The notes under the pieces were generated by a model. It ran no database searches. It was not told the DNA's origin and saw only the letters and a list, made by a program, of their open reading frames with translations. Position numbers and translations under genes: made by a program. DNA of 24,762 nucleotides from Candidatus Methanoperedens sp. (GTDB lineage: Archaea > Halobacteriota > Methanosarcinia > Methanosarcinales > Methanoperedenaceae): contig JAHFCV010000012.1 in the NCBI GenBank assembly GCA_023249275.1, positions 1-24,762 on the forward strand, written 5' to 3'. This document shows, one piece after another, positions 7,599-14,213 of the stretch (positions within the stretch are counted from its first letter, which is position 1; each line of letters begins with the position of its first letter).

Positions 7599-8312
7599 GT
7601 GACTGAGGTTGTGAATAAATATTACATACTGGTAGTCTTCATTTTTGTGTTATTTGCAGGATGCATAACCGCTGAAAGTGGGGTGCATACTTCAAAAGCG
7701 CCTGAAGTAACCGCATCCCCGGCTACACCTGAAATAACCCTGACGCCTGTTCCCTCTCCATCCCCCGGTCCTGCACCATCAGTATCACCATCCGCGACTG
7801 CTACAGTTCATACACCGTCGCCGACAGACACTATCCAGCCTGCTGAGACTCTTCAAAAACTCGATGAAAAAGCCCATGCATCGCAATATGAAAACAAATC
7901 AATTGCCGTGGAAGTCGATTATCGTAAATATGTTGACTGGTTCAGGAATTACAATCTGAACATAAGGTCATACACACCACAGGAATATATCTGCGGTCAA
8001 TATACTGTTGATATGATTAACGCCTCGGAAAAAGCGGGGTATAAAGCCTACTTTGCCGCAGTCCGGTTTTCTGACGGCACGGGGCATGCGCTGGTATCCT
8101 TCAAATCTACATTTTCCGGTTATGCTTCGTGGTATTTTTTTGAACCGCAGACAAACAACCTGATGACGCCAGAGGGGCTGGCACAGGAACTTAACAGGAA
8201 TATGGGGAAAATAGTTACTGAGGTCAATATTTATGGCTATTTCGATGATGCGGGTGATAGCGACCCTTCATCATGGCGATTTGCATACCCATTATACAAT
8301 AAAAAATACTGA
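7599..8312 (+). CDS. Lipoprotein with possible papain/transglutaminase-like domain
   Basis: In this 237-residue protein a hydrophobic signal ends in the lipobox L-F-A-G-C (Cys22), followed by a Pro/Ser/Thr-rich spacer (about 33-82) and a globular domain (about 90-237). The domain has Cys132 in EYICGQYTVDMI, His163 in GTGHALVSF and Glu182 in YFFEPQT. This Cys-His-Glu order and spacing resembles a papain/transglutaminase-like fold, but the match is mine and unverified. The start is GTG at 7599, with another GTG at 7611 possible. A TTATTTATT box (about 7563-7571) would give a nearly leaderless mRNA. It converges with nrpRII. Confidence 0.68.
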   Translation: MTEVVNKYYILVVFIFVLFAGCITAESGVHTSKAPEVTASPATPEITLTPVPSPSPGPAPSVSPSATATVHTPSPTDTIQPAETLQKLDEKAHASQYENKSIAVEVDYRKYVDWFRNYNLNIRSYTPQEYICGQYTVDMINASEKAGYKAYFAAVRFSDGTGHALVSFKSTFSGYASWYFFEPQTNNLMTPEGLAQELNRNMGKIVTEVNIYGYFDDAGDSDPSSWRFAYPLYNKKY

Positions 8313-8371
8313 TTGTAGAATTATACACGATAATGAATCTTTAAATGGTTTGTGTCGCGCTACCCACCCGC

Positions 8372-9133
8372 CTATTTTGTTTTCTCCAATTTCAATTCAT
8401 CTATGTGCACCATTTCTTCAATATCAAGAAGTACTGACATCTCCTGCGTACTAATATCAATGCCGTGCTCCTGCACCAGAGCCATAGGATTAGTGCCGCC
8501 TATTACCACAATCCCGAGTTTATCCCTTCCAACCTGGATGCCCAGCACATCATTATTAGGCTCGCCCACTTCAAGTATGCAAGAAAATCCCGCTTCAACA
8601 AGCGAATCAAGCACCTGTTCTATCTTATCACGGGAATCCATGGGAGCTTCCCGCAGATTCGCCAGTATCTTGCCAGAACCGGTATTAATCATCCTGGTTA
8701 CAGATGTGAGTTCCTGCGACATCAATACATCAAGAGGGTCGATTGTTGTACTGTCATAAGTGAGGATGTCGGTAAACCTTAAAGGTGAACCGTCATGTAT
8801 TTCCACGACTCCCCCGAATTTAGGTTTAACAGGTATGCCGGCTTTTAATAACACACCGTCTATAGTGATGCTGCAAGCCGTAGCCAGCCCTATCTTCCCT
8901 TTTTCAATATTGATATTCCCGATTTTTTCACCGGGGCGTATTATTTTTATATACGGGCTTACTGACAGACCGCTATGCACTGCCTGTCTGATGTAACCAA
9001 GGACTTCATTAAAATCCGATTCATTAACAATGGAGATATTTACGATTATCTTGCCTCTTTTTTTTTGAGGGTCAAAGGTCACTTCATACATTAAATTCTC
9101 AATTCTTGAGATTATGAACATTATGTCAGTCAT
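8372..9133 (-). CDS. NrpR effector-domain protein without DNA-binding domain (NrpRII type)
   Basis: The 253 residues match the NrpR (DUF128) regulatory domain throughout: YEVTFDPQKKRGKIIVNISI, the middle G-x-V-E-I-x-D-G block (GGVVEIHDGSPLRFTDIL), LREAPMDSRDKIEQVL, and VVIGGTNPMALVQEHGI. There is no N-terminal winged helix. In Methanosarcina mazei NrpR is split: NrpRI carries the DNA-binding domain, and NrpRII is a lone effector domain that senses 2-oxoglutarate state and bridges NrpRI to transcription factors, repressing nitrogen genes. By that parallel this is NrpRII, and an NrpRI gene should exist elsewhere. A TATATTTATAATG box at 9165-9177 gives a short leader. Confidence 0.85.
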   Translation of the reverse strand: MTDIMFIISRIENLMYEVTFDPQKKRGKIIVNISIVNESDFNEVLGYIRQAVHSGLSVSPYIKIIRPGEKIGNINIEKGKIGLATACSITIDGVLLKAGIPVKPKFGGVVEIHDGSPLRFTDILTYDSTTIDPLDVLMSQELTSVTRMINTGSGKILANLREAPMDSRDKIEQVLDSLVEAGFSCILEVGEPNNDVLGIQVGRDKLGIVVIGGTNPMALVQEHGIDISTQEMSVLLDIEEMVHIDELKLEKTK

Positions 9134-9267
9134 CTTAATTCAACAAGCATGTATAATTACAATGCATTATAAATATACCGAATTTGATAAACCCTTCTAA
9201 CAAGTATGAATGTCTTTGGGTTCATCAAAAGGATAAGATTAAGTATTTCAGTCAGGTAAGAAGTATA

Positions 9268-10251
9268 ATGTCCATGCATAAGCAAGCAGTTATTGATATT
9301 GTAAAAAATATTTTCACGTATTACGGTTACAGCGTCAGTTCTTCGAGCATGTGCGACCTGCTTGCCGAAAAGGATACGGAGCGCCTGCTGATAAAATTCG
9401 AAAACGACCCGAATCCCAACAGTATCAGGTATTTTTCTAATATCGCGCAAAGATACAGGGGTAAGAGCATACTGATCTCCGAGTTCTTTGACGAAAAAAC
9501 GCGCATGTCTGCTATAGGCGATGGACTTACGCTATGGGACAGAAGCGAGCTTGAATCCCAGATAGGGAGGGCTGTTCTGGGAGGTATGGAACATGGGGAA
9601 AAAATACAGGTCAAAGAGAAGATTGATTTTTCAACCATGCAGGTTCCGGTTCAAGTTCAGGAACCTGTGAAAGTGGAATACGAGAAAACTATCAAAGTAT
9701 TGCTGCGTTCTGTTCCCATCACTATCGGAAAATCAGACGCCTTATCCATAGCCGAGGCAAAAGTCGGGCATGCGAAAAGCCAGTCATTAAAATTCATCCC
9801 TGTCTGGTACTACAGTTATTCTTTCAAAATCCAAAAGACGTTCAAATCAAAGGTAGTAGACCTCTCAGGCGAGGGCGAAGGATATATACACGCGCTTACC
9901 GGGGAAAATTGTTTTATAAAATACAGGGAAATTCAGGATAATACCTTCATACCAACCCAGAATTATGAGATAAAGCAGCCTATAGTCCAGAAAAAAGATG
10001 CTGTAAGTAAAGCCTTAAATTCCATTATCAGGGAACACACAAAAGAAATCAGGCTGAATGAGATGATTGGCGATACGATAGTATTTGAAAACAAGATGTT
10101 CGCCCCAGACCCAGGAGAAATAAACCTGAAATTGGATATCCTGCATATTCCTGTCTGGGAGATAAAAGGCAAACGCGAATCAATAGAGATAAACGGGTAT
10201 GACGGTCATATAATGGCTGTAAAGCTCTATAATGATGCGGAAATGGTTTGA
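9268..10251 (+). CDS. Archaeal protein with nuclease-fold-like N-terminus, function unknown
   Basis: This is a 327-residue soluble protein. The N-terminal 100 residues (IVKNIFTYYGYSVSS through LLAEKDTERLLIKF and GKSILISEFFDEKTRM to TLWDRSELESQIGRAVL) look like a restriction-endonuclease (PD-(D/E)XK) fold of the Mrr-like kind: a variable-end helix, an acidic and lysine strand pair, then a 'WDR..LE..IG' helix. I cannot confirm the catalytic residues. The C-terminal 200 residues contain two similar units, each ending I-P-V-W (FIPVWYYSYSF and HIPVWEIKG). ATG 9268 was chosen over a TTG at 9184 because TTAAGTAT (9239-9246) is 26 nt upstream, giving a leaderless mRNA. It is divergent from nrpRII. 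Confidence 0.62.
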   Translation: MSMHKQAVIDIVKNIFTYYGYSVSSSSMCDLLAEKDTERLLIKFENDPNPNSIRYFSNIAQRYRGKSILISEFFDEKTRMSAIGDGLTLWDRSELESQIGRAVLGGMEHGEKIQVKEKIDFSTMQVPVQVQEPVKVEYEKTIKVLLRSVPITIGKSDALSIAEAKVGHAKSQSLKFIPVWYYSYSFKIQKTFKSKVVDLSGEGEGYIHALTGENCFIKYREIQDNTFIPTQNYEIKQPIVQKKDAVSKALNSIIREHTKEIRLNEMIGDTIVFENKMFAPDPGEINLKLDILHIPVWEIKGKRESIEINGYDGHIMAVKLYNDAEMV

Positions 10252-10265
10252 ACCACACACTTTAT

Positions 10266-11432
10266 TCAATTCAATCCATCACACATTTTGTTCCCGTTTA
10301 AATCTACTATATCCTCTGAGTGAACCGGCATAAACCATTTCTGTGCTATGATTGTCGGGATAACCGCGCTTGCTATGAGCACCCCTGTCAAAACAGAATA
10401 CTGCACCTGGTTTATTAAACCTGACTGCAAACCAAACAGGCTTGCTACCAGCCCGAAGGATAATCCTGTACTCATTAACAGGGTGGTATAAATATTTCCT
10501 TCAGGAATATATTTTTTTGCAAGAAAATAAACACCGATGAACTTAGACAATTGTTTAATAATGAAAATGCCAACAAATACCCAAAACGCAGATGCAATCA
10601 GGGGCAATGAGACCTTTAAGCCTGCAACAATAAAAAATATCGGGGTAATAACCGCATAAGCAACTGTTCTCAACCTGTTCCTTACCTCCTTCGTTTCGGA
10701 TGTCTCAGTGAAATGTTTTGACATCACAAGTCCCAGGACAAATGCCGGCAAGACCGCCTGCCCCTCGCCTATATTTGCGAAAAACATAAACATAAACAAA
10801 AGCAGGAAGATATATTTTATTTCAGGCTCGATTACTTTGTTCTTCAATTTCGGATTATGTAAAACGTAATGAGAAAAATTTCCTGCAAAATAAATCACGC
10901 ATAGTGAAACTAAAATAAAGATGGCTGTATAGAGCGTTGGCTTGACAAATAATACGCTTAATGCAATCGCAGTGCCCATATCTGTTATAAAGGTAGATGC
11001 CATAATTAATTTACCAATCTCTGTTTTTGATAATCCGGTTTCTACAAGAACAGAATAGACCACAGCAAGGGATGTTTCAGATAAGGCGGTCCCTGCAATT
11101 AAAGATGCAAACAGGTTCCAATTTGCAATATAGTAAGTATAAAGGAAAACTCCGATAAAAGGTGTTAAAAAAGAAAAAACGCCAATGAGAAATGTCTCTT
11201 TAAATTTTTCCTTCATTAAATTTGTATCGATTTCAGTCCCTGCAAGAAAAGTCAGGAGAATCCCGCCAAAACTTGCTAAATAGAGCATCCAGTCGTCGGG
11301 TTGAACCCCGAAATTCCCGGCAACCGCCCCCAGGAGAATTTCAATTATCGCTACTGATAGCCCGATTTTCAAGGAAATTAAACTTGAGATGAAAACCAAT
11401 ATACCTGCAATCGCTATTATATCCGCTCTCAT
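10266..11432 (-). CDS. CPA2-family cation/proton antiporter (Na+/H+ or K+/H+)
   Basis: The 388-residue integral membrane protein has about 11-12 helices. Family features are the L-L-x-G motif with GAVAGNFGVQP near the N-terminus, LTFLAGTEID (60-69), the ALSETSLAVVYSVL helix (116-129), and the T150-D151 pair in STFITDMGTAIAL, a likely ion-binding site. The later FFIVAGLKVSL and TLLMSTGLSFGLVASLFG segments also fit. The regulatory NAD-binding (TrkA-N) domain of Kef proteins is absent, so this is the short, NapA-like form. A GGAG ribosome-binding site lies about 9 nt before the ATG. It is monocistronic and converges with the upstream gene. Ion preference cannot be read from the sequence. Confidence 0.9.
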   Translation of the reverse strand: MRADIIAIAGILVFISSLISLKIGLSVAIIEILLGAVAGNFGVQPDDWMLYLASFGGILLTFLAGTEIDTNLMKEKFKETFLIGVFSFLTPFIGVFLYTYYIANWNLFASLIAGTALSETSLAVVYSVLVETGLSKTEIGKLIMASTFITDMGTAIALSVLFVKPTLYTAIFILVSLCVIYFAGNFSHYVLHNPKLKNKVIEPEIKYIFLLLFMFMFFANIGEGQAVLPAFVLGLVMSKHFTETSETKEVRNRLRTVAYAVITPIFFIVAGLKVSLPLIASAFWVFVGIFIIKQLSKFIGVYFLAKKYIPEGNIYTTLLMSTGLSFGLVASLFGLQSGLINQVQYSVLTGVLIASAVIPTIIAQKWFMPVHSEDIVDLNGNKMCDGLN

Positions 11433-11616
11433 ATTCTGTCTCCTTTCAAATTTAGCTTTGACTGGTAGGAGTTATCAGCTATCAAGCGGTTAAAGGCGAA
11501 CTCCATCGCCCGTTTCTGTGAAACAGCCGCTTTAAATGTATTACAGGTAATTAAGCTTTTCAGTTGAGGTTGAGGTAATATTTTCAGTAATCTTTTAATC
11601 TTATGCGAACCCTGTA

Positions 11617-11943
11617 ATGGATGGTGATATTATTCAGGAGCACTCATTCAAACGAGGTTTTTCGCCTGATGCCGGGCGAATCAGGACAGAGCTTGAGAAG
11701 AATTTCCCCGCGCAAATAAAGGAAGAGAACGGGAAATGCACAATAAATTACGGCGCTTTCAAACGGTTAACTGTCTGGGTTAATAACAAAAAGCTGTGTG
11801 TGGAAAGCGAATCCAACAAAGACGTTAAAGACGATGTTATTCTCGATACCAATAAGCGCTACAGGGTATTCCTTGATGAATCCACCGGTTACACTTCCAA
11901 GGAACGCCTCAAAATGGCAAAAAAAGAAGTGCAGGGAGCCTGA
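11617..11943 (+). CDS. Small archaeal protein (possibly DUF5611), first gene of a pair with chorismate lyase
   Basis: The 108-residue soluble protein is rich in charged residues. A central beta-like stretch, YGAFKRLTVWVNNKKLCVESES (about 47-68), is followed by DTNKRYRVFLDESTGYTSKERLKMAKK. The alternation of strands and the T-G-Y-(T/S) motif recall a small archaeal family I associate with DUF5611, with low certainty. The gene ends 2 nt before the next start, and the downstream ribosome-binding site (AGGGAG, 11933-11938) lies inside its last codons, so the two proteins are co-expressed. A role connected with the chorismate-lyase step is only guilt by association. Confidence 0.7.
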   Translation: MDGDIIQEHSFKRGFSPDAGRIRTELEKNFPAQIKEENGKCTINYGAFKRLTVWVNNKKLCVESESNKDVKDDVILDTNKRYRVFLDESTGYTSKERLKMAKKEVQGA

Positions 11944-11945
11944 AT

Positions 11946-12443
11946 TTGTGGGATGCGCTTAAAAGACCGGATATTCCCGCATGCCTCCGCATTTGCGCCG
12001 GCACTGACGGCTCGGTCACGCAGCTTCTTGAGGTGCTCACCGGGAAAACGGTAGATGTCAAAACGCTCAAGCAGGGTATAATAAAAGCCGCGCCTGATGT
12101 GGCAGAGCTTCTTGACATTGAAATCGGGGACGAAGTTAACAGCCGCCTTGTGACATTGGATGCCGGAGGCATTATTTACGTTCTGGCAAAATCCCTTGCG
12201 CCAATTAAAAGAATGCCGCAGCCTGTAAGGGACGACCTCATACGGGCGGATATCCCTATAGGGAAGATTCTGCGGGAGCATAAGCTTGAGACGCGGCGGG
12301 ATATACTGAAAATGGAAATTGTGAAGCTGGATTTTTTTGGGGATGTGCCTGTGCTTTCGAGGGAATACAGGATAATCTACGAGAATAAGGTGCTTATGTG
12401 GATTAATGAGTGTTTTCCTGTGGATGACAGGTGGAGGATGTAA
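11946..12443 (+). CDS. Chorismate lyase, archaeal DUF98 type (4-hydroxybenzoate synthase)
   Basis: The 165-residue protein has the DUF98/UbiC-like signatures: AGTDGSVTQLLEVLTG (substrate loop; most relatives have R before TDGS), the D-A-G-x-I strand, P-x-x-V-R-D-D-L with PIGKIL, the HKLETRRDIL motif, and a terminal SREYRIIYENKVLMWINECFP whose R-x-Y-x-I and E-x-F-P are typical. In methanogens this enzyme removes pyruvate from chorismate to give 4-hydroxybenzoate, a precursor of methanopterin. The start is TTG 11946, supported by AGGGAG 7 nt upstream. No ATG exists in frame before the TDGS motif. It is followed at 12452 by an isolated IS-type hairpin. Confidence 0.85.
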   Translation: MWDALKRPDIPACLRICAGTDGSVTQLLEVLTGKTVDVKTLKQGIIKAAPDVAELLDIEIGDEVNSRLVTLDAGGIIYVLAKSLAPIKRMPQPVRDDLIRADIPIGKILREHKLETRRDILKMEIVKLDFFGDVPVLSREYRIIYENKVLMWINECFPVDDRWRM

Positions 12444-12451
12444 TGAAGCAC

Positions 12452-12478
12452 CCCACAGCAGAGCTGCGGGTATAGTAA
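12452..12478 (-). repeat. Solo IS200-end-like hairpin (REP/MITE-like relic)
   Basis: Here CCACAGC-AGA-GCTGCGG is followed by GTATAGTAA, the same block as the left ends at 83-109 and 5427-5453, with one changed stem base (A for G at 12455). On the minus strand it is preceded by TTTGATTTCG, against TTTGAT in the two real elements. No transposase lies beside it. Coding sequence of chorismate lyase ends 9 nt away. It may be a decayed end, a non-autonomous copy mobilised by the resident TnpA, or a terminator derived from it. Confidence 0.6.
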
Positions 12479-12506
12479 CGAAATCAAATGGATGAATGTG
12501 ATAAAC

Positions 12507-12514
12507 TATAAAAA
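12507..12514 (+). promoter_or_regulatory. TATA box of the superoxide dismutase gene
   Basis: TATAAAAA at 12507-12514 would start transcription near 12535, giving a leader of about 18 nt. That leader contains the AGGGGTG ribosome-binding site (12539-12545), 8 nt before the ATG at 12554. Confidence 0.55.
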
Positions 12515-12553
12515 CCTTCGAAACCATCCTTTAATCACAGGGGTGTTAAAAAT

Positions 12554-13144
12554 ATGGCATACGAACCAAAAAACTTTGACAGCTTAATAGGAACGAAAGG
12601 ATTCAGCGACCAGTTGCTGAAGAACCATTTTACGCTATACCAGGGCTACGTAACGAACACAAATAAAGTAGCCGATGCGTTGAATGCAATGCTGAAGGAA
12701 GGAAAGACAGCAACGCCGGAATATGCAGAACTCAAGCGGCGGTTCGGCTGGGAATTCAACGGCATGAGGCTGCACGAGTATTATTTCGGGAATATAACCA
12801 AAGGCGGCAAACCGATAGACAAGAGTACGAATCTCTACAAGAAGATTGCAGCGGATTTCGGGTCATACGAAAACTGGGAAAAGGATTTCAGGGCAGCAGG
12901 AGCCATGCGCGGCATAGGATGGGTTATGTTATATTACGATAAATGGGCTGACAGGCTCTTCAATGTCTGGATAAATGAACACGACGGGGGTCATCTATGC
13001 GGTGCAATTCCTCTTCTGGTCATGGATGTGTTTGAACATGCGTACATGATTGATTACGGGCTGAAGCGCGCCGATTATATCGAGGCATTCTTCAAGGCGA
13101 TTGACTGGACAATTGACCCGCATATAGATTCGATGTTCGAATGA
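12554..13144 (+). CDS. sod: Iron/manganese superoxide dismutase
   Basis: This 196-residue cytoplasmic enzyme turns superoxide into oxygen and peroxide. The metal ligands are visible as H25 (KNHFTLYQGYV), H74 (RLHEYYFGN), D158 and H162 (VMDVFEHAYMIDYG). The second-shell region reads WINEHDGGHLCGAIPLL. It lacks the N-Q-D of bacterial SODs and has His/Glu there, as seen in archaeal enzymes, so metal choice (Fe, Mn or cambialistic) cannot be decided. It has its own TATA box and ribosome-binding site. A desulforedoxin-like gene converges on it from the right. Confidence 0.95.
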   Translation: MAYEPKNFDSLIGTKGFSDQLLKNHFTLYQGYVTNTNKVADALNAMLKEGKTATPEYAELKRRFGWEFNGMRLHEYYFGNITKGGKPIDKSTNLYKKIAADFGSYENWEKDFRAAGAMRGIGWVMLYYDKWADRLFNVWINEHDGGHLCGAIPLLVMDVFEHAYMIDYGLKRADYIEAFFKAIDWTIDPHIDSMFE

Positions 13145-13162
13145 CTTAATGGTACCAACCAG

Positions 13163-13282
13163 ATGATTGAAAAAGTGGCAGGCTTCATGGTAACGCTTGA
13201 GAATATGCCGGAAAATAATGCGAAACGAATGGCAAAAACTTCCATTCCAAAACTCAAAAGATGGCAGGGGATATCCAAATAA
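13163..13282 (+). CDS. Possible small protein downstream of sod, 39 aa
   Basis: An ATG at 13163 opens 39 codons with plausible composition (KVAGFMVTLENMPENNAKR, ending KLKRWQGISK). It lies in the same frame as sod, 18 nt after the sod stop. It has no clear ribosome-binding site and no recognised family. It may be a small basic protein, a remnant of a longer C-terminus, or untranslated sequence. Confidence 0.22.
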   Translation: MIEKVAGFMVTLENMPENNAKRMAKTSIPKLKRWQGISK

Positions 13283-13293
13283 CGAGCGAACTC

Positions 13294-13416
13294 TTATTCA
13301 ATCAATTCCATATCCTCGCCGCAGCATACAAGTGTTCCCCCGCCTGCTTTTGTCACGACTACTTCATTCCCGCAAATATTACATCTGTACTTCTCGCCTA
13401 CTTTTTCTACACCCAT
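13294..13416 (-). CDS. Desulforedoxin-like rubredoxin-type iron protein, 40 aa
   Basis: The minus strand from ATG 13414-13416 to TAA 13294-13296 encodes 40 residues with the exact desulforedoxin pattern. C12-x-x-C15 lies in EKYRCNICGNEV and the adjacent pair C31-C32 lies in GGGTLVCCGEDM. These four cysteines bind one Fe(SCys)4 centre, and the protein usually works as a homodimer or as the N-terminal domain of desulfoferrodoxin. Here it stands alone and lacks the catalytic superoxide-reductase domain. A GGAGG ribosome-binding site (13424-13428) lies 7 nt before the start, and a TATATA box is at 13453-13463. Convergent with sod, it probably carries electrons in oxidative defence. Confidence 0.88.
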   Translation of the reverse strand: MGVEKVGEKYRCNICGNEVVVTKAGGGTLVCCGEDMELIE

Positions 13417-13452
13417 AATTTAACCTCCGGTTAATACAATATGTATAGGCTG

Positions 13453-13463
13453 GATATATAATC
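13453..13463 (-). promoter_or_regulatory. TATA box of the desulforedoxin-like gene
   Basis: The minus strand reads GATTATATATC. A start site about 25 nt downstream (near 13432) leaves a leader of roughly 15 nt that includes the GGAGG ribosome-binding site. The divergent methyltransferase gene has its own AT-rich box (TTTTAGTTATAAT, about 13464-13476) in the same short spacer. Confidence 0.5.
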
Positions 13464-13492
13464 TTTTAGTTATAATGATTGGATAGTAGAAA

Positions 13493-14101
13493 ATGAACAT
13501 CATTATAACGTTTATAATTTATTTCCTTGTTTTTGCAGGAATTCACAGCCTTCTTGCTACTGATTATATCAAAGATAAAGCCAGGATGCTGCTTGGAAAG
13601 GGATTCAGCTTTTACAGGCTAATGTATACGTTCATCAGCGTTTTAACGTTTGCACCTGCTTTCCTGATATGGCTAAAATATACTGCTTCCACTCCGCCTG
13701 TTTACAGCTTCCCTGAAAGGCTTTATCCTGTTATTATCCTGATTCGCTCTCTTGCGCTCGGAATGTTTGTCTATGCTTCTTACCAGACAGGCATCCTTGA
13801 ATTCATGGGCATAAGGCAGGAAAAAACAAAAAAGACACTGATAACGAGCGGCGCCTATGGAATAGTCCGGCATCCGCTTTACACAGGCGGTGTAATCCTG
13901 TTATTCACCAAAATGGATATGAGCCTGCTTGACCTGACGGCAGTGCTGCTTGTTTCTGTTTACCTCATAATAGGCGCTTTTATCGAGGAGAAAAGGCTGC
14001 TTTCGGTTTTCGGGGAGGAATACAGGAAATACCAGCAGCGAGTGCCCATGTTCATTCCTGGAATCAATGTGTTTAGGCGGCTATATCCCGGCTCAAAATA
14101 G
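13493..14101 (+). CDS. Isoprenylcysteine carboxyl methyltransferase-like / NnrU-like membrane methyltransferase
   Basis: This 202-residue integral membrane protein has about five helices. The C-terminal part carries the ICMT/phospholipid-methyltransferase signature: TSGAYGIVRHPLYTGGVILLF (about 121-141, with R-H-P-L-Y-T-G), then IEEKRLLSVFGEEYRKYQQRVPMFIP (about 165-190), which binds S-adenosylmethionine in the family. The methyl acceptor (lipid, thiol or isoprenoid) cannot be read from the sequence. The N-terminus begins MNIIITFIIYFLVFAGIHSLLA, as in NnrU/MddA-like members. It is monocistronic and possibly leaderless. Confidence 0.82.
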   Translation: MNIIITFIIYFLVFAGIHSLLATDYIKDKARMLLGKGFSFYRLMYTFISVLTFAPAFLIWLKYTASTPPVYSFPERLYPVIILIRSLALGMFVYASYQTGILEFMGIRQEKTKKTLITSGAYGIVRHPLYTGGVILLFTKMDMSLLDLTAVLLVSVYLIIGAFIEEKRLLSVFGEEYRKYQQRVPMFIPGINVFRRLYPGSK

Positions 14102-14213
14102 TTCAAATTTAATGAATTGCCAATTAGTGAAGCCCAACCCAACAGGCTTTCGTTAATTTAATAACCTTAAAAGAGCTTCAAAGGGGCTGAAGTAACAAAT
14201 AAGAGGACAACAC

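Noticed and set aside
9150..9180. NrpR operator (GGTA-N6-TACC) in the nrpRII upstream spacer
   Set aside because: Only TGTA-N4-TACA (9150-9161) and an isolated GGTATA are present; spacing and bases do not match the known operator.
13145..13282. Readthrough extension of superoxide dismutase
   Set aside because: SOD already ends at the normal family length; the downstream frame is kept only as a weak separate ORF.
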